8,588 nucleotides of DNA from an uncultured bacterium (GTDB lineage: Bacteria > Planctomycetota > Phycisphaerae > Phycisphaerales > UBA1924). Where the stretch lies: contig CALKYH010000191.1 of NCBI GenBank assembly GCA_938003595.1, forward strand, positions 1-8,588. Direction: 5' to 3'. The translations under genes were made by a program, and so were the position numbers. Below the pieces are notes generated by a model that saw only the letters and a list, made by a program, of their open reading frames with translations, ran no database searches and was not told where the DNA came from. Shown piece after piece: positions 6,837 through 8,588 of this stretch. Within the stretch, counting starts at the first letter, position 1; each line of letters begins with the position of its first letter.

Positions 6837-6842
6837 ACGGTA
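6837..6842 (-). promoter_or_regulatory. Possible -10 element just before the dehydrogenase start
   Basis: TACCGT preceded by GG, ending 6 bases before ATG 6830. The position would give a leaderless transcript. There is no supporting -35, so confidence is low. Confidence 0.2.
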
Positions 6843-6929
6843 CCGGCTGCGGGGGTCGTCGGGCGGCGAGGGGCGTCGGGAGGCCCATGACGGCCGCGGC
6901 CCCTGCGTGTTGCGATTCCCGAGCAGGAG

Positions 6930-7017
6930 TTGCCGAGTGTCGGGGGCCGGGCCCCCGACTGCCCCCCTTTCGGAAGGCGGCATAGGTGGAGGAGGAGAAT
7001 GGAGCGAGGCCAGTAGC
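6930..7017 (-). repeat. 88-bp dispersed repeat, copy 1
   Basis: It matches 8025-8112 at 83 of 88 positions without gaps. It contains two inverted repeats: a 9-bp GC stem with a CGG loop at 6940-6960, and a CCTT/AAGG stem around TCGG with outer GC pairs at about 6961-6981. It lies between the dockerin-tailed gene and the dehydrogenase, 99 bp upstream of the dehydrogenase ATG. The strand given is that of the flanking genes. No transposase or terminal repeats are visible. Confidence 0.9.
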
Positions 7018-7048
7018 CCTCTCCCCGTCCACCACGGCGGATGTACCA

Positions 7049-7077
7049 CCTCTCCCATCCGCGGCGGATGGGAGAGG
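7049..7077 (-). terminator. Strong 13-bp hairpin after the dockerin-tailed gene
   Basis: A perfect 13-bp stem (CCTCTCCCATCCG against its complement) with a 3-base loop, beginning 14 bases after the stop codon at 7092. No T run follows, so it may be a factor-assisted terminator or a 3'-end protector. The 88-bp repeat begins 31 bases further on. Confidence 0.55.
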
Positions 7078-7091
7078 AGCCGCGGGGCGCA

Positions 7092-7889
7092 TCAGGGGCA
7101 GGTGGTGTTGAAAGCGCTGAGGACGGCGTTGAGGTCGGCGAAGTTGACCTCGCCGTCGCCGTTGTTGTCGCCGGGGCAGGCGGCGCGGACGACGAAGCGG
7201 ACGAGGTCGGCGTTGGCGTTGTTGAACGCCGTCGAGTTCGCGTCGGGGTCGCGCACGAAATGGATGATCATCACGGCGTGGTCAGCGCCGGCGGGGACGA
7301 CGCCCTCGCGGGAGACGAGGCCGGAGAAGTTGTTGGCGTTGAAGTCGCCGCCGTCGGGGTAGCCGACATCGGAGGGGATCCGCGGCCCGACGAGCTGGTC
7401 GACCTGGAGCGGGCGGTCGGAACTTCCGGCGGCGTAGAAGCGGAGCTCGATGGTGGCGATGTCGTCCTGGGTGTCGGGGAAGTTGCCGCCGAAGAATGAC
7501 CCGAGGTAGGCGCTGAGTTCGTAGCGGAGGCCGAGCGCGGGCAGGCCGGCCGCGACGCTGTGGATGAAGCCGAGGTCGATGGTCTGTTCGCAGCGGGAGA
7601 GGGCGTCGAAGCCGCCGTAGACCTGGCGTTCGCCGGAGCCGGCGGGGGCGCCGTTTGCGGGGCCGAAGTCGCCGTCGTAGCGATCGGCGAAGAGCACGCC
7701 TTCGGTGATGGTCCACGCGTCGGGGATGGCGGCGATGTAGTCGCCGCCGGGGAGTTGGACCTGCATGAGGCCCGCGGCGTCGGGGGTGTAGTCCTCGAAG
7801 CTGGGGTTGGCGACGAGGTTGACGCCGAACTGGGCGTGGGCGGAGGCGGCGGCGGCGAGGGTGACGGCGACCACGGTCTTCCCGGTCAT
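7092..7889 (-). CDS. Secreted protein with a C-terminal dockerin-like half repeat
   Basis: 265 residues. The signal peptide MTGKTVVAVTLAAAASAHAQ is cleaved probably after residue 18 or 20. The mature part starts FGVNLVANPSFEDY, the opening of beta-sandwich (galactose-binding-like, DUF642-like) domains of secreted proteins, and stays beta-rich to about residue 235 (TIELRFYAAG, AVMIIHFVRD). It ends CPGDNNGDGEVNFADLNAVLSAFNTTCP-type sequence at 238-265, in which D241, N243, D245, G246, E247 and D252 form one EF-hand-like calcium loop. Dockerins normally have two such loops; single-loop tails of this kind are common at the ends of secreted Phycisphaerae proteins, where they may be a sorting or anchoring tag, though the partner is unknown. 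The start is supported by AGAGGA at 7900-7895, 5 bases before the ATG. The longer frame to 8120 crosses the repeat and is rejected. Ligand and role are unknown. Confidence 0.9.
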   Translation of the reverse strand: MTGKTVVAVTLAAAASAHAQFGVNLVANPSFEDYTPDAAGLMQVQLPGGDYIAAIPDAWTITEGVLFADRYDGDFGPANGAPAGSGERQVYGGFDALSRCEQTIDLGFIHSVAAGLPALGLRYELSAYLGSFFGGNFPDTQDDIATIELRFYAAGSSDRPLQVDQLVGPRIPSDVGYPDGGDFNANNFSGLVSREGVVPAGADHAVMIIHFVRDPDANSTAFNNANADLVRFVVRAACPGDNNGDGEVNFADLNAVLSAFNTTCP

Positions 7890-7894
7890 GGGGG

Positions 7895-7900
7895 TCCTCT
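7895..7900 (-). promoter_or_regulatory. Ribosome binding site of the dockerin-tailed gene
   Basis: AGAGGA on the minus strand, 5 bases before ATG 7889. It decides this start over the longer open frame. Confidence 0.6.
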
Positions 7901-7930
7901 CGGTGTGGTGGGTGTGGGCAGGGCGCAACA

Positions 7931-7936
7931 AAGGTA
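7931..7936 (-). promoter_or_regulatory. Possible -10 element of the dockerin-tailed gene
   Basis: TACCTT on the minus strand, 41 bases before ATG 7889, leaving a leader of about 35 bases that includes the ribosome site. No matching -35 box is visible. Confidence 0.25.
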
Positions 7937-8024
7937 CTGAGGCGGGAGAGAGAGGCGCCGAGGGGGAGGATCTGCGCGCGGGTGAGTGAGAATTTGCCGT
8001 TGGGTTTTGGTGTGAGATGGAGAA

Positions 8025-8112
8025 TTGCCGAGTGTCGGGGGGCGGGCCCCCGACTGCCCCCCTTTCGGAAGGCGGCACAGGTGGAGGAGGAGAATGGGGT
8101 GAGGCCAGAAGC
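8025..8112 (-). repeat. 88-bp dispersed repeat, copy 2
   Basis: Second copy of the element at 6930-7017, same orientation, 1095 bp away. The five differences are at 8042, 8078, 8098, 8100 and 8109. The change at 8042 removes one base pair from the GC stem, which stays at 8 bp. The copy lies 135 bp upstream of ATG 7889. The flanking bases GGAG on the left are also alike in the two copies, so the true unit may be slightly longer. Confidence 0.9.
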
Positions 8113-8116
8113 AGGA

Positions 8117-8146
8117 GCACTGGTCTCCCCGGGCGGCGACCAGTGC
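8117..8146. repeat. 9-bp inverted repeat beside repeat copy 2
   Basis: GCACTGGTC at 8117-8125 pairs with GACCAGTGC at 8138-8146 around a 12-base loop. It sits 4 bases from the end of the 88-bp repeat, on the same side as the 13-bp hairpin beside copy 1. It could be the terminator of a gene beyond the window, but no such gene is visible. Confidence 0.7.
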
Positions 8147-8176
8147 CACCCGAGCCGGAGCCGGAGGCCGGCTTGG

Positions 8177-8228
8177 GCGCGGGCCCGGCGCGGGGGGACG
8201 GTCACCTCCTTTCTGGCCGGGCCCGCGC
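8177..8228. repeat. 13-bp GC inverted repeat with an anti-Shine-Dalgarno loop
   Basis: GCGCGGGCCCGGC at 8177-8189 is the exact complement of GCCGGGCCCGCGC at 8216-8228. The 26-base loop contains TCACCTCCTTTCT at 8202-8214, identical to the common bacterial 16S rRNA 3' end. On the minus strand the loop reads as a full-length Shine-Dalgarno sequence, but no ATG, GTG or TTG follows it at a usable distance. Confidence 0.75.
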
Positions 8229-8250
8229 GCGGTGATAGCCGGTGTGGTGC

Positions 8251-8274
8251 GGGCGGGGTTGGGTTTGGTCGGGG
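8251..8274 (+). other. G-quadruplex motif
   Basis: Four G tracts of 3-4 bases (8251-8253, 8255-8258, 8261-8263, 8271-8274) with loops of 1, 2 and 7 bases meet the usual intramolecular quadruplex rule on the plus strand. In a genome this rich in GC such motifs occur by chance. Confidence 0.5.
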
Positions 8275-8432
8275 CTTCGTTGCGGCGCTAGGTGAAGAAG
8301 CGCGGAGGATGGCTGGACGCCGCGGGCTCCGGTCCGCGGGGCCTCGGGGTTCCGGGGCGTCGCGGGTTGCGGGGCGGTTGAGGCGGCGTAGTGCGGCGAA
8401 GCGGTCCGACGGAGGCGCCGGCGCCTTTGCCG

Positions 8433-8548
8433 GCCCGACGGCGGCCATCCTGGGGCGTTGTGTGTCGCCCCCGTCTTCGCCGTCGGGCTTGGGCTCGTGC
8501 GAGCGGTGCCTCTACCCTTGGGCGAGGCGCCGCGCCTGTGCGCACAGG
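8433..8548. other. Cluster of consecutive helices, possible structured RNA
   Basis: In order: an 11-bp inverted repeat GCCCGACGGCG/CGCCGTCGGGC (8433-8443 with 8478-8488), GCTC-GTGC-GAGC at 8493-8504, GGTGCCTC/GAGGCGCC at 8505-8512 with 8524-8531 (one G-T pair), and a perfect 14-base palindrome CCTGTGCGCACAGG at 8535-8548. The helices follow one another almost without gaps. No known RNA family was recognised. Confidence 0.35.
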
Positions 8549-8588
8549 GATGGTTCTTTGGAGGGGTGCGTGCGCCGGATCCGGCCTG

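Larger units (their letters stand above)
8113..8588. other. No credible gene; region rich in RNA-like secondary structure
   Basis: All open frames here translate to Arg/Pro/Gly-rich sequence without domain features, and none has a sensible ribosome site. The stretch holds several inverted repeats, an anti-Shine-Dalgarno match and a G-quadruplex motif, listed separately. It may be a long upstream region or a non-coding RNA locus. I cannot tell which strand is transcribed. Confidence 0.6.

Noticed and set aside
3954..6890. 978-codon open frame on the plus strand
   Set aside because: It runs antisense to four well-supported genes and translates to Gly/Arg/Asp-rich sequence without domains. It is a side effect of high GC at third codon positions of the minus-strand genes.
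6831..7058. N-terminal extension of the dehydrogenase to 443 residues
   Set aside because: The added part crosses the 88-bp repeat, is Pro/Arg/Ser-rich and would bury the signal peptide.
6930..8112. CRISPR array or composite transposon
   Set aside because: There are only two repeat copies, they are 1095 bp apart with a normal gene between, and there is no transposase, terminal inverted repeat pair or target duplication.
8202..8214. Remnant of a 16S rRNA gene
   Set aside because: Only the anti-Shine-Dalgarno core matches; the preceding bases do not resemble the conserved 16S 3' helix region.
7282..8448. 388-codon open frame on the minus strand, which includes the strong Shine-Dalgarno-like sequence at 8214-8202
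   Set aside because: The product is Arg/Pro-rich, overlaps the dockerin-tailed gene out of frame, and no start codon lies at a usable distance after the ribosome-site-like sequence.
8309..8588. Open frame on the plus strand from ATG 8309 to the window end
   Set aside because: GGAGG directly abuts the ATG, which is too close, and the translation is Arg/Gly/Ser-rich with GC-rich first and second codon positions. The right-hand continuation would be needed to revive it.

Overview
The window is GC-rich and its coding content points to a planctomycete, most likely of the class Phycisphaerae. The main clues are a secreted protein ending in a single dockerin-like calcium loop (DNNGDGEVNFADL followed by NAVLSAF), a double-CxxC zinc ribbon of the form CSGCGYSL...CPECG on a membrane protein, and a high share of exported proteins with Sec or Tat signals. 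The assignment rests on family knowledge, not on a marker gene.

Layout. Positions 1-950 (minus) hold the start of a Tat-exported calcineurin-like metallophosphoesterase that runs off the left edge. Divergent from it, 1065-1661 (plus) encodes a DUF1801 protein with a histone H1-like Lys/Ala tail, followed by 1779-2411 (plus), an unnamed membrane protein of about six helices. From there everything is on the minus strand. Read in transcription order from the right these are a secreted dockerin-tailed protein (7889-7092), an exported D-2-hydroxyacid dehydrogenase (6830-5727), an exported S41 peptidase (5675-4242), then a compact three-gene operon: a soluble YbjQ protein (4096-3773), a membrane-anchored YbjQ protein (3771-3283) and a zinc-ribbon PrsW-type intramembrane protease (3286-2408). 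The plus-strand membrane protein and the PrsW gene meet tail to tail and share the four bases CTAG as interlocked stop codons.

How the genes relate. The YbjQ-YbjQ-PrsW set is spaced by 1 bp and a 4-bp GTGA overlap, so it is almost certainly co-translated and may act as one membrane module. The dehydrogenase and S41 peptidase are 51 bp apart, co-directional, and both carry signal peptides. The other genes look like independent units.

Non-coding structure. An 88-bp repeat with 83 identical positions occurs at 6930-7017 and 8025-8112, in the same orientation, 99 and 135 bp upstream of two genes for exported proteins. Each copy has a long hairpin on its gene-distal side. The last 480 bp (8113-8588) hold no convincing gene but are dense in structure: a perfect 13-bp GC inverted repeat whose loop carries a 13-base match to the 3' end of 16S rRNA (the anti-Shine-Dalgarno sequence), a G-quadruplex motif, and a string of consecutive helices at 8433-8548. 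Very long open frames antisense to the real genes (for example 3954-6890 plus) are GC-driven shadows.
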